A stretch of 64,000 nucleotides of DNA. Origin: Deltaproteobacteria bacterium (GTDB lineage Bacteria; Bdellovibrionota; FAC87; UBA2466). Below the pieces are notes generated by a model. That model did not search any database, was not told where the DNA came from, and was given only the letters and a program-made list of their open reading frames with translations. The stretch lies in NCBI GenBank assembly GCA_016196825.1, contig JACPWY010000062.1:23427-87426 (forward strand). Direction: 5' to 3'. Both the position numbers and the translations under genes were made by a program. Positions 10,601-18,561 of this stretch are shown here, one piece after another (positions within the stretch are counted from its first letter, which is position 1; every line of letters begins with the position of its first letter).

Positions 10601-11044
10601 GCCTTGATCAATCAGGCCATCGCCCGCCTCGACATGCTCGACAACTTTGAGGCCCCGATTCTTGCCACCTCGGCCGTGCTCTCACCTGAGACTGAAATCG
10701 CGGCAAAGGTCTTAGGTCGCACTCACCCGAAGGCCGTCGAGGCTCTTAAGCGCGAGGCCGAGCGCCAGAAAACTGCGAGTGGATTTCACGATGGGTATAG
10801 GACGTTCGAAGAAAGAAACATCGTCCCGCACCTCTCGGATCTCCCCTTCAAATTGTCATCGATCTCTCAACTGGGCACCAAGCCCGCAGTGGGTTTCGGT
10901 CGTGCGAAACAGATTGCCTCCGAGCGGATCGTAAACGCCCGCCAGAGCTCCAATGATCCTCAGGAGAAGGAACAGCTTCTCGACGTACTGCGCCGCATCG
11001 ATCAGGAAAGAGCGCTGAAGATTGAGGCGAAGGAGCAAAAATGA
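4604..11044 (+). CDS. Giant secreted protein (about 2,146 aa) with hydrophobic central segments and Pro/Thr/Ala hexapeptide repeats
   Basis: Single uninterrupted ORF; ATG 4604 gives signal peptide MRASASLLGVYLCTLSLALSAAG; no family recognised. Confidence 0.85.
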   Translation: MRASASLLGVYLCTLSLALSAAGNHDNARPSGGQRLDCSAQGFHNKFGIHTLVEANNKSPKQASVPLFEATRDYEMMGFPRAMVGSVGGAYDNNNLEYKSMAVGWKYAPPKDTAFRYAMAYALLCDAQTPDSGFSKQLLMNIGRDDLFKAYLSTWGPTERRQIQPSEESIAKSALMLQIYKDLNEALKTKNPLIRDFLKGMITQIEANENKISSQKPLVFTKPFLIELEKLLKVMAKPDEKRTEEEKKLFAFWGSFSAEPRFSYLMNPLVASYMRAARDTGISDSKGHIVNRSQLEYIQSQIQTLLKNKDFTFLTDPIAAGGTISFRKRPAEPAADDKNAIAAFSDDKGKPEKPEKPEMIGEAFLEVPNPMKQIDVALKEIFQTWQEKEWTPGQELDKRREVQDRLLRLLIAYDDLGHSSSPELHGMRTAILHAMAGLTDAERSPGVPTDEFDLKSLHNPDALRMDRERFSLIGRKSGTHYEPGALNEFTKMDAPWKAIVHAIAYRPNEYFSGQAKDLTRFLQTGASSDLVRALLNSQALLRLAAEVLKESGADAEAAALLKEVAGFDGMTDKQQQRYQTLRRRLVDSILSVPFEKLDDSNRASLTAITLLDEIGLSGVTPRDFSTLSDTGRTGLEKSPLFKPEHYLLATRRLELEVETNRLKDFASKAGMDLSTLEHNIAAHAKDFSGHNTGLTPDIRQTLARRILDIPFHGDLQPLHREEQTELLKLGRNLLSIHGYNLSKNEKRQARQALDELIFRPMTSDVANEWIERLAGADASYFGAGVPSYEGSEAAMMALADKGLFEPERFHHLIELRGKYQDAVAPLRNDLAARMLDFARTLRLREEKQMDNNTPMLKQADQITVQTAIQRVLEEALYRPDKAHITDILVNLFQGEEVDLEPVLRGLPAQDARLAAAGLKYLAGAGMGDFLKKHATEKLKAWEKLSQAWLSDLNAEIPNASEDEQMWATTVLGDMDRYRRAMTGLTRAGWRSPTNLMSAQWKKRIQTIFRETGTLPAITAALTKTGPSHVGPFLRGFSEEKEGPGIHQRLAAIDGELELLEKIAAKDGGKAFTSEREKIQAAIDPTRGISYNPVTNTVILNKNAQLTTADLKKLKAIGELNLFIDDGLNSQSISHVGYAGLEDWFHQLRFAHRRGDAYDDPHSPAVEAKEPYLPFNETTAIKVIQHEDGTYHYIFTPTALIKDKLKADKKELTALRKNWIDSHDDEKGVWHATKEYGGEILSHIPFVPGFGRAWGNTWESMKDLSGLNPFYDPKFIPLITSEDKIMGDSYNAMVRKLHDVIDAGYIAEDGGRSGIEIGADNTRLIGDKLHNERAAIDSFIGKVETMHDIAVIAATSAMPLEGLLASAAASFKGTTAASRFAAQSLLITARAAKAYRASTIGALKTAGIFTGVGTATEWGITGIQYTAGQFGLDWLAGRGPRMIRDKLALAKEKGNIGWRNPKFYDHEPRMIDFVTNRFNPDPEEIKRYQAAAFEYAIEEALDPDGNGVPNDHSAFEQKINGQKSLADLAWSPVQQFAGNAKFFQGLNLAKGGFPRGGLPGEMAFAGLWSKFHPLDPGFDRIRRAEQQRLEMARQSGTPSAAEKHNEKNTSKNDPEDPEKPATEPSLWDQFHDETRERGIFEIAGRELFGGGIEGSRFGVAGIPTQMLMKRLGPGAANTALGMGTFLFFDELTKSGVRSVESGERMHFPWEDPEELAHSFTMGLYIGHGIAKGAQTQSYYQGLKRDYLGMYEGKRKTPITPYPPATPGTSAAPSTPAAPSTPAAPSTPATPGTPATPGTPATPGTPATHGTPAEPGTPATPNTATTAGKRPPVGASPIGRLAFEQFGGNTAQTLEFLKTITPDELARAPREVQTEFVQIIKSLRESAVLDIEAFAKSTKDPKLAKRANRLTETEPEIATLTRKGTQEQLSTEEANRLSSLKTEREAILIEMAARLEPEKNASDAAKRRMQYRNRMVKGIPARVVSTERGDMETIRTYENHGALINQAIARLDMLDNFEAPILATSAVLSPETEIAAKVLGRTHPKAVEALKREAERQKTASGFHDGYRTFEERNIVPHLSDLPFKLSSISQLGTKPAVGFGRAKQIASERIVNARQSSNDPQEKEQLLDVLRRIDQERALKIEAKEQK
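9884..10081 (+). repeat. 18-bp tandem repeat, about 11 degenerate units coding for TPATPG-like hexapeptides
   Basis: Units read directly: PPATPG TSAAPS TPAAPS TPAAPS TPATPG TPATPG TPATPG TPATHG TPAEPG TPATPN TATTAG. Confidence 0.95.
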
Positions 11045-12012
11045 AACAGGCACTCTTGGCACTTCTCATGATCGGTGGCTGTGTCCACCAGGAGACCGTG
11101 AACACTTCGTCGGACAGCATCTCGATCCGTTTTCAAAATATGGGGGGAATGACACTTGGCCACGGTGTCTGCTCCATCCTCAATTACGGCGGACTCGACA
11201 GGCTCTGCCACTACAGCTCCACGCGGCCCGTGGATCTCTTTTTCGAAGTCGGGCCAGGTTTCACACACGTCACCTCCCTCGTGGATGTTTTCGACATCCC
11301 CACGCAGCAACAGGAGCGCGCAGTCCAATGGGCGGAATGGCAACGTCTCGGGGCCCGTTTCTATTCGGTCGATCCCAAAGACCTTGCGCCCTCTCTCGAG
11401 CTCTTTGAGGCGGTCACCAGCAAGGGTGCCACCGAACGGCTCTCGAGCAATCTTAAGAGGCGCAACAACGAATTCCTCTTTAAGCCTTATCTCATCGTCG
11501 AGGTGAAGGGGAGGCGTCTCGCCTTCTTAAGCCTCTCCGATCCGAAATGGAATGACCCCAAGGCTCCTTGGGTGGTGAGCGATCCCGTCACCGCCTTCCA
11601 AGAAGCGGCGGCCCAGATTCCGGCCGATATCTCAGTGCTCCATGTGGTGGGCTCGATCCCCCCAGCGATTCGAGCTAGCGTGGCAGCGGTCTCTCAGCGC
11701 CCCGTCGTTTTCTTTGGAGGGGAGCTCAAGGAGATGAACTCGCGTGAGATCGTGGCTCAAGGGCTAAACAATTTTTGGTTAAAAGCGCCGGACATCGGAC
11801 GTGGCGTCGGTGAAATGGTCCTGTCGGCCCGGCCCGAGGCCGAAGGCGTCGCCATTGGCGACCTGCGCTACTACTACAAACCCTGGGTGTTAGCGAAACC
11901 GGACACGATGAGTGCCTCGTGTGCCGCACTTAATCCAGACAACCTTGCGCCGGGCAAATGCGCCCTCTCCGAAGTCGGCAAAGCCAGCTGCGCCCAAGAG
12001 ATCGAAAAGTAA
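11041..12012 (+). CDS. Lipoprotein, possibly a diverged metallophosphoesterase/5'-nucleotidase-like fold
   Basis: Lipobox LLMIGGC; overlaps the upstream stop by 4 bp; fold suggestion is weak. Confidence 0.6.
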   Translation: MKQALLALLMIGGCVHQETVNTSSDSISIRFQNMGGMTLGHGVCSILNYGGLDRLCHYSSTRPVDLFFEVGPGFTHVTSLVDVFDIPTQQQERAVQWAEWQRLGARFYSVDPKDLAPSLELFEAVTSKGATERLSSNLKRRNNEFLFKPYLIVEVKGRRLAFLSLSDPKWNDPKAPWVVSDPVTAFQEAAAQIPADISVLHVVGSIPPAIRASVAAVSQRPVVFFGGELKEMNSREIVAQGLNNFWLKAPDIGRGVGEMVLSARPEAEGVAIGDLRYYYKPWVLAKPDTMSASCAALNPDNLAPGKCALSEVGKASCAQEIEK

Positions 12013-12031
12013 ACCCCACTGACCCCCTCCA

Positions 12032-12304
12032 TCACCGATAGACATCTTTGCGGTGTGCGATCTTGAGGATCAAAATCGCAATCCTCTCCCCATCCACCTC
12101 GTAGATCACCCGATAGACGCCCACGCGAATGCGAAATGTAGCGTCCTCTCCCGTTATCTTCTTGGAGCCCGGGGGAAAGGGCTCGTAAGCCAATCTTTGA
12201 ACCGCTGCCAGCACACGTTCCCGATCGCGTTTGGGCAAGGTCCTCAATGTTTTCTCGGCGGTCCGCGAAACGAGAATTTCAAAGCGGCGCGAAAGAGCGC
12301 TCAC
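12032..12304 (-). CDS. RelE/ParE-family toxin
   Basis: RRFEILVSRTAEKTLRTLPKRDRERV...KKITGEDATFRIRVGVYRVIYEVDGERIAILILKIAHRKDVYR is a classic RelE-family pattern. Confidence 0.9.
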   Translation of the reverse strand: MSALSRRFEILVSRTAEKTLRTLPKRDRERVLAAVQRLAYEPFPPGSKKITGEDATFRIRVGVYRVIYEVDGERIAILILKIAHRKDVYR

Positions 12305-12513
12305 TTGAGGCTCTTCAAGATCTCTTTGAGTGGGCGAAAGGTTTCTTTGCGAAGCTTTCTTAGGTCTTCAATGTCTTCGAGCTCTTCCAGCTTATCGACA
12401 ATGGCCTCCTCGATAAATCGATTCATCTTGAGCCCGCGGCTCTCGCAAACGAGCTCCAGGGTCTTTTTGACCTTTTCGTCGATTTTGGTGGCAAGCTGGA
12501 CAGTCATAGACAC
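12301..12513 (-). CDS. RelB/RHH-type antitoxin
   Basis: Small ORF overlapping the toxin start by 4 bp, with an RHH-like N-terminus (TVQLATKIDEKVKKTLELVCESRGLKMNRFIEEAI). Confidence 0.85.
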   Translation of the reverse strand: MSMTVQLATKIDEKVKKTLELVCESRGLKMNRFIEEAIVDKLEELEDIEDLRKLRKETFRPLKEILKSLK

Positions 12514-12523
12514 AGTATGACAG

Positions 12524-12545
12524 AGATAGATAGTTAAATCTATCT
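12524..12545. promoter_or_regulatory. Candidate operator of the RelBE-type operon
   Basis: Perfect 8-bp inverted repeat AGATAGAT-agttaa-ATCTATCT, 11 bp upstream of the antitoxin ATG. Confidence 0.5.
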
Positions 12546-12560
12546 TTTTCTAGACAACCA

Positions 12561-14012
12561 CTACTCTTTGATCATGGCGGTCTTCTCACCACCAGCCTTT
12601 TGTACTTCGAAGATGTGCCAGGCTTTCAAGTAGCTCACGGCCTGTTGGAGTTGGTAGTCGGTCTTCACGAGCTCCTTGGGATCATCCACGCGAAGCTTCT
12701 TGCCGTCCTTCTCCTTAATCGGCCGCTTGTCTTTCGTGTTGTCGTCCTTGTCGTCGCCCCCCTTTGAGATCTTGGTGGGATCATCGAAGTCTTTATCGTC
12801 GCCCGGCTTCTCATTTTCGCCGACGAGATGCCCCTCAAGGTCACCTTCCTTCAAAATCCTGCCGCCCTTTTTCGCCTTATCGATGAGCGCCACATCGAGC
12901 CGGTCCACCTCAATATCGGGCTTAATGCCCGTGCCCTGAATCGAGCGGCCACTCGGTGTGTAATACCGCGCGACGGTGAGCTTCAACCCCGACTTATTCT
13001 CAAGGTCGATAACCGTCTGCACCGAGCCCTTACCGAACGTGGGCTTGCCCACGACGATCGCACGGTGGTGATCCTGCAACGCGCCCGCCACGATTTCGCT
13101 GGCGCTCGCGCTCGCTTCGTTCACAAGGACCACCATCTTGAAATCTTTAAAGGGGGCGTCGCCCTTGGAATACTCAACCTCTTTCTTGGCCTTATTGCGC
13201 CCGATCGTCGACACCACAGGTAATTTGTCGAGGAAAAGCCCCGAGACGTTCACAGCCTCTTCCAGCAAACCGCCCGGATTGGAGCGCAGATCAAGCACCG
13301 CACCCTGTAACGGCTTTTTATTCTCCTTCACAAGCGTTTCTATCTTCTTGCGAAGGTCGCGACTTGTGTGGCTCTGAAAACTCGTGATGCGCAGCCAGGC
13401 GTAGTCGTTCTCAAGAAGACCGCCCTTCACGCTCACCACCTTAATGATGTCGCGCCTGATCTCGATGGGCACCAATTTCTCCGCGCCCTTCCTAGCCACA
13501 TGAATCGTGACCTTGCTCCCCTTGTCACCGCGCATGAGCCCCACGGCCTCTTGGAGCGAAAGACCCTTCGTGTCTTTTTTCACCTTCTTCGCTTTGTCTT
13601 CGATGATGTAGATCCTGTCGCCGGGCTCCACACCCGCAAAAAAGGCTGGCGTGTCCTCAATCGGCGTCACCACCGTGAGGTAGCCATCCTGCACACTGAT
13701 TTCAATTCCCAAACCACCAAACTTGCCAGACGTGTCGACCTGCATCTCCTTAAACGACTCGGGCGGCAGATACACTGTGTGGGGATCAAGCGTCGAAAGC
13801 ATCCCCTTAATGGCGCCTTCAATCAGCTTCTTCGTATCGACCTCTTCCACATAATTCGACTGCACGAAGTGCAAAACTTTCGTAAAGAGATCTAAAAACT
13901 CATAGCTCGGAGCCGCTTCGCTCGTACGGTAGAACCCTACGCCAATCATCAGGGTTGCGCCCATGAGGACGCCCACGGAGGTGGAAAAGAAGAGATGAAG
14001 CTTGCGTTTCAT
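12561..14012 (-). CDS. S41-family C-terminal processing peptidase
   Basis: PDZ segment (GGLGIEISVQDGYLTVVTPIEDTPAFFAGVEPGD) and catalytic region (VVLVNEASASASEIVAGALQDHHRAIVVGKPTFGKGSVQ); ATG at 14012. Confidence 0.93.
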   Translation of the reverse strand: MKRKLHLFFSTSVGVLMGATLMIGVGFYRTSEAAPSYEFLDLFTKVLHFVQSNYVEEVDTKKLIEGAIKGMLSTLDPHTVYLPPESFKEMQVDTSGKFGGLGIEISVQDGYLTVVTPIEDTPAFFAGVEPGDRIYIIEDKAKKVKKDTKGLSLQEAVGLMRGDKGSKVTIHVARKGAEKLVPIEIRRDIIKVVSVKGGLLENDYAWLRITSFQSHTSRDLRKKIETLVKENKKPLQGAVLDLRSNPGGLLEEAVNVSGLFLDKLPVVSTIGRNKAKKEVEYSKGDAPFKDFKMVVLVNEASASASEIVAGALQDHHRAIVVGKPTFGKGSVQTVIDLENKSGLKLTVARYYTPSGRSIQGTGIKPDIEVDRLDVALIDKAKKGGRILKEGDLEGHLVGENEKPGDDKDFDDPTKISKGGDDKDDNTKDKRPIKEKDGKKLRVDDPKELVKTDYQLQQAVSYLKAWHIFEVQKAGGEKTAMIKE

Positions 14013-14246
14013 TTGATAGCTCCTTACGAACCTCTTCGGAACAAATCCATCAGCACCCAACCGCAAAGATTCTTAAGGACCAAGACCCTCCCTAACACCT
14101 TGAAACTCCATCTTTTTCTCCCACGCCGCACACGCTTTGTACAGCGGTGCCTACGGCGCTGAACAGGTTTGGCCGCAAGATGCCGAAGAAGCAGGTGTGC
14201 CCGTCGTCTTTTAGGCCTAAAAGGTGCCGGTCACAGGGGGATTGCA

Positions 14247-16079
14247 GTGAAGAAAAATAGCGGTCAGGTTGCGATCCTTTTCGCTCTCGTCTTCACCTTT
14301 CTCTTTGTTCTTTTTGGATTTGTGGTCGACTTCGGCCATCTCGTGAACACCAAGATCAATCTGCAAATAGCGGCCGACAGCGCCGCCTACGCCGGCGCCG
14401 CGTGGCAGGCGCGGCTCCTCGATAAGATAGCGGTGGTGAACTACCGCATGCGCCAGGATGTGAAGGAGTTTGCAATGCGGGTGAACGTCACTCACCTGCG
14501 CCACAACCGCGGGTTCCCACGCGGTTCGCAATTCATCAATGGCCCGGCCCAGGCCCCCGGCATGGAGGACCCTTGGGTGTGCCAGCAGGCCCATGGCTAC
14601 ACCGCGATTTCAGGCCTTCGTTACGCGCAGGACACAAATCTCTGCCGAAACGCCTCGCCCTCAACCGGCGGTCTCCCGCCCATCGTCGTACCGCCCGTCA
14701 TCGCGAGTTTCGATCCCTTTGCAGTCGCCATCGCGGCCCAAATTCGCCGCATTCAGCAGGCCGCGAACCAGGAGTGCCGGGCCGCCGCGAATGACAACCG
14801 AATCTTGGTCGATCACCTGATTGATGTGTACACACGCCGCTCGCAGTTTCACGCCAATCAGGTCCGACTCCTCTCCGATTATGTGAATCAGATCGTCCAG
14901 GAAAACCCATCCGACAGCTCCCACCCCGCCGTCCGGACAGCGATGGAGAGTGCCAGGCGCAATCTCGCGATGGCCAATCGCGATGATTTTCGGATGGAGA
15001 TCTTACAGCCCGAGGGTGGCGAGTTGATCCGCCTTGAGGAGCAACGCTTGAACGGAACGCTCTTTTACCTAAACTTCCAGGTCGCTGGCGACGGCTGCGT
15101 CGGTCAACCAGGATTTGAGAATTTCGACGATATGATCGCGGGCTTCAACAAAACGCAATCGATCGTCACTTACTTCGCGGTCAAGCTCACGAGCCGTCCC
15201 CAAATGCTTTTTATGCCCGAGAAATGGGCCGAGGCCGCGTTCCCCAAGCTTGAGGCCTTCGCCGCCGCCAAACCCTTCGGCAGCCGCATAGGCCCCGACA
15301 CATCGGCCGACCAGCGTCTCCCCGTCCCCAATCGCCCCGGCACCAATAACAGAATGCTCAATTTCAGCATGATCCCCAACGACCAGCTCGGCATCATGAA
15401 CACCAAACTCATGGCCCTTCTCGACAGCCTCCACCCCTTCAACGGCGTGGGGCGCCCGCAGGGTAATCAGCAGACCGGCTGGCCCGACCCCGATAGGCCG
15501 CAAGATCTTCGCACACCGCTCGCCATCGTGCGCGCCCCCAATGTCTTCGATTCAATGTTCTTTACGGTCTTCCCCGATCCCAACCACACCGACGATTACC
15601 TCGAGCCCCAATACGCGTCCGCCCTCTTTCCCGACTACACAGAGGCCGGCGATCCCGCGAGCAATTCGGTGATCGACATCCCCGACACGCGTACACCGGC
15701 CTATCTCCCAAGTGGTGTCGGTTCCCGCAATAAAGGCCAAGGCTGGATCCAAGAAAATGCCGATGCCACAGGAACGAGCGGCCCCTACGCCGGCTATGCC
15801 GAAGAAAAGGTGGGCAGCCATTCTATAAAGAGCGCCATCGGCGCCGGCGGAGTCGTCACTACAGGCAACGCCGCCGACTTCGGCTTCGCCACACCCGACA
15901 TGATCCACAGCGCCTGGTCGCCCGAGGGCAAACCCGGCAGAATCGGCTACTCCGTCAAATTCATCGGAATGGACGCCCTTACCCGCACATTAAGAGTCCG
16001 GCTCAATGACTCCGGCACCGAAGGCCCCATCGCCAATCCTCCCACCGGCGACGACAACATCAAAAATATCTATCACTGA
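14247..16079 (+). CDS. TadE/TadG-like (putative Flp pilus assembly) protein
   Basis: N-terminus KKNSGQVAILFALVFTFLFVLFGFVVDFGHLVNTKINLQIAADSAAYAGA; GTG start at 14247. Confidence 0.75.
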   Translation: MKKNSGQVAILFALVFTFLFVLFGFVVDFGHLVNTKINLQIAADSAAYAGAAWQARLLDKIAVVNYRMRQDVKEFAMRVNVTHLRHNRGFPRGSQFINGPAQAPGMEDPWVCQQAHGYTAISGLRYAQDTNLCRNASPSTGGLPPIVVPPVIASFDPFAVAIAAQIRRIQQAANQECRAAANDNRILVDHLIDVYTRRSQFHANQVRLLSDYVNQIVQENPSDSSHPAVRTAMESARRNLAMANRDDFRMEILQPEGGELIRLEEQRLNGTLFYLNFQVAGDGCVGQPGFENFDDMIAGFNKTQSIVTYFAVKLTSRPQMLFMPEKWAEAAFPKLEAFAAAKPFGSRIGPDTSADQRLPVPNRPGTNNRMLNFSMIPNDQLGIMNTKLMALLDSLHPFNGVGRPQGNQQTGWPDPDRPQDLRTPLAIVRAPNVFDSMFFTVFPDPNHTDDYLEPQYASALFPDYTEAGDPASNSVIDIPDTRTPAYLPSGVGSRNKGQGWIQENADATGTSGPYAGYAEEKVGSHSIKSAIGAGGVVTTGNAADFGFATPDMIHSAWSPEGKPGRIGYSVKFIGMDALTRTLRVRLNDSGTEGPIANPPTGDDNIKNIYH

Positions 16080-16176
16080 CCAAAGATGGATGCTGGTAAA
16101 ACCGATAACCCCTTGTCGTTTTTACCAGGATGTCTGCCCCCTTGATCGCGGGCGCCGCTGCCCCTATAAGAGCTTC

Positions 16177-17166
16177 ATGAAGCTCCTCGCCATCGACACC
16201 TCCTGCGATGATTCCTGTGTCGCGATCCTTGAGACGGACACATTTCACCTCCTGGCGGATGTCGTCCACAGCCACATCAAAGCGATGGCGGCCTACGGCG
16301 GCGTGGTGCCCGAGCTCGCGAGCCGGCAACACCTGAAAGCTCTGCCGCTCGCGCTCGATGAGGCGCTCACCCAGGCCTCGCTCACACTGAATCAGATCGA
16401 TTACATTGTGGTCACCCACCGCCCAGGGCTCATCGGAGCCCTTCTTGTCGGCGTGAGTTATGCGAAGTCCCTCGCCTACGCGTTAGGAAAGCCTCTCTCT
16501 GTTCTCAATCACCTCGAGGCTCACCTTCTTTCGCCGTTTCTTGCGCGCACGCAAAATCAGAACCCGCCGCCGCTCCCCTGGATAGCGCTCGTCGTGAGCG
16601 GCGGCCACACCGAACTTTTTCGCGTGGAGGAAAACCTCACCCACCACTGGCTCGGCGGCACGCTCGACGACGCCGCTGGCGAAGCATTCGACAAGATCGG
16701 AAAGCTCCTCGGCCTCCCCTACCCTGCGGGTCCTGTCATCGACAAATGGGTGCGCGAAGAAGCGACGCGGGAAGACCGCACGCGTTTTAAGATTCCGCGC
16801 CCCCAGACCTCCGAGTTTTCGTTTTCCTTCTCGGGCCTAAAGACCCACGTCCGCCAAATCGCCCAGCGCCCCGACTTTCAGGCCACCGACACACTCGCCC
16901 TCATCGCGAGCGCGCAGGAAGCCATCTTGGGTTCTCTCGTCAAGAAGCTCCGCGACACAAAAGCTCTCTACCCCCACCACCACACTGTCGTCACCGGCGG
17001 CGTCGCCTGCAACTGCCGCCTGCGCGAACTTTTGCCTGAGGCCTACTTCCCGGCGCCACGCCACTGCACCGACAACGCCGCCATGGTCGCCGCTCTCGGA
17101 GCCCTTCACCATGAGCGCGGCACGCTCGCCCCTGCGCCCCTCAACTGCAGCGCCTTGAGTCGATAG
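16177..17166 (+). CDS. tsaD: tRNA N6-adenosine threonylcarbamoyltransferase
   Basis: MKLLAIDTSCDDSCVAIL...YGGVVPELASRQH...VSGGHTELF...VTGGVACNCRLRE. Confidence 0.95.
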   Translation: MKLLAIDTSCDDSCVAILETDTFHLLADVVHSHIKAMAAYGGVVPELASRQHLKALPLALDEALTQASLTLNQIDYIVVTHRPGLIGALLVGVSYAKSLAYALGKPLSVLNHLEAHLLSPFLARTQNQNPPPLPWIALVVSGGHTELFRVEENLTHHWLGGTLDDAAGEAFDKIGKLLGLPYPAGPVIDKWVREEATREDRTRFKIPRPQTSEFSFSFSGLKTHVRQIAQRPDFQATDTLALIASAQEAILGSLVKKLRDTKALYPHHHTVVTGGVACNCRLRELLPEAYFPAPRHCTDNAAMVAALGALHHERGTLAPAPLNCSALSR

Positions 17167-17204
17167 CTTTATCCTTCGTGCCCCAGTAAAATTGAGCTTA
17201 CGAA

Positions 17205-17726
17205 ATGAATCTCTATCGCGACCAGTCAAAAAGACGGTGTTTTTCAATTGTCTCTCTGCTCACCTGGAGCTTGTCACTCTCGGCAACGTTCTCATTGGCC
17301 GCCCCGCCGGAAGGCCCCCACGGCAAACAGATCACCTGCCCCGCACTCAATTTTTTCAACGTCCGCAAACAGTCTCGAACTGAGATCTCACTCGATGATC
17401 CTCCATCGGGTTGGGAGATCGTCTCGACTCAAAACCAGGCCGCCAAGGAGGATATCTGGTACCCCACCATTCCCACCGGCGCCCACATCTTCATCCGTCA
17501 GAGCGACATCTATTTGCGCTGTGAGTACAAACCGCGTAACTGGGTTCAACTCTGGATCCCCGGCGCCGCTACCATCGAGAAAAAGCTCGGCCCGTTTCGC
17601 CTTCAACTTCTCTGCTGGACGTTCGAAGGGCTCGACAAGACGCCTATTCATCGCGTCCTCACCAAAGACGACAGCCTTTTTCTCCCGTGCATGGAGGGCG
17701 TGTGCGACGCTATCTGCTCTTACTGA
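17205..17726 (+). CDS. Secreted hypothetical protein
   Basis: ORF with signal-like N-terminus (SIVSLLTWSLSLSATFSLAA) and several Cys. Confidence 0.6.
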   Translation: MNLYRDQSKRRCFSIVSLLTWSLSLSATFSLAAPPEGPHGKQITCPALNFFNVRKQSRTEISLDDPPSGWEIVSTQNQAAKEDIWYPTIPTGAHIFIRQSDIYLRCEYKPRNWVQLWIPGAATIEKKLGPFRLQLLCWTFEGLDKTPIHRVLTKDDSLFLPCMEGVCDAICSY

Positions 17727-18112
17727 TCACGCTCGCCTGTCTCACGCAATGCGTGCGCAGGGTCTGCGTTCTCGACGATAGAGAGGAAGAGGTCTCAAGC
17801 GGCGTCAACCTCTCGCGTACCTTCTTCTTCGATTCCTATGATCAGGATGGCGACAAGAATATTGATTTTCAGGAATTTCGCGAAAGAATGAGCATTAAAT
17901 TTGCCTACTTCGACACGGACAAGAACGGAAAGATCGATCTCGGTAAAGAGTGCCGAGACAACAATTGGTGCAAGCCCGCACTCACGGCGGGAAAGTTCTC
18001 ACTCACGGTGGGACAGTTTCTGGACGAAGCCGTCAAACGGTTCCACGACGCAGACAAAAGCCAAGATGCCAAACTCGACCGCCGGGAGTTTTCCCATCTC
18101 CCAAATCAGTGA
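17687..18112 (+). CDS. EF-hand calcium-binding protein
   Basis: Loops DQDGDKNIDFQE, DTDKNGKIDLGK and DADKSQDAKLDRRE; hydrophobic N-terminus with Cys; overlaps the upstream CDS. Confidence 0.8.
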   Translation: MHGGRVRRYLLLLITLACLTQCVRRVCVLDDREEEVSSGVNLSRTFFFDSYDQDGDKNIDFQEFRERMSIKFAYFDTDKNGKIDLGKECRDNNWCKPALTAGKFSLTVGQFLDEAVKRFHDADKSQDAKLDRREFSHLPNQ

Positions 18113-18507
18113 TAGGCCCAACGGCAGTAAAGAGGCAAACGGCCTGGATTGTCCGAATCCGGCTCCTGCCGCTCGACCACTAAATCAATTCGCCCCGGTG
18201 AGGTCACCTTGATCATCGGAATCACACACCGCCCGTACCGATCGGAATCAAAGACTGCGCGCACTGAGTCAAAGCCCGAGCTCTGACAGGGCCCTTCGAA
18301 GAGCTTCACGGTCTGACATTGGAACGGGCTGTCGGCCTCAAGACGATTCCACCGGGAGCACTCGATCGGCTTCGTCTCAAGCCCCAAGATTTGGTACCCA
18401 ATCGACGTGCGCGTGTAGTTACAGATTCTGAGCTCGGGGTACAACATCCCAAACGCCGGGCTGACCATCAGGCTTAGCCCCAGAGTGATCAACCCAATTC
18501 TTGCCAT
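18106..18507 (-). CDS. Small secreted hypothetical protein
   Basis: ATG at 18507 gives signal peptide MARIGLITLGLSLMVSPAFG; Cys-containing; convergent 7-bp overlap with the EF-hand gene. Confidence 0.6.
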   Translation of the reverse strand: MARIGLITLGLSLMVSPAFGMLYPELRICNYTRTSIGYQILGLETKPIECSRWNRLEADSPFQCQTVKLFEGPCQSSGFDSVRAVFDSDRYGRCVIPMIKVTSPGRIDLVVERQEPDSDNPGRLPLYCRWAYH

Positions 18508-18561
18508 ACCGCCCCCACTTTGCGTCTGCAATTCAAGAGATTCCATTGTATCGTACTTTCC

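Noticed and set aside
9880-10611. Elastin-like GVAGVPGVAGVPG ORF on the minus strand
   Set aside because: Reverse reading of the 18-bp tandem repeat of the giant protein; not an independent gene.
12524-12550. Plus-strand rho-independent terminator (stem followed by TTTTT)
   Set aside because: No plus-strand gene ends upstream; both flanking genes are on the minus strand, so an operator is the simpler reading.
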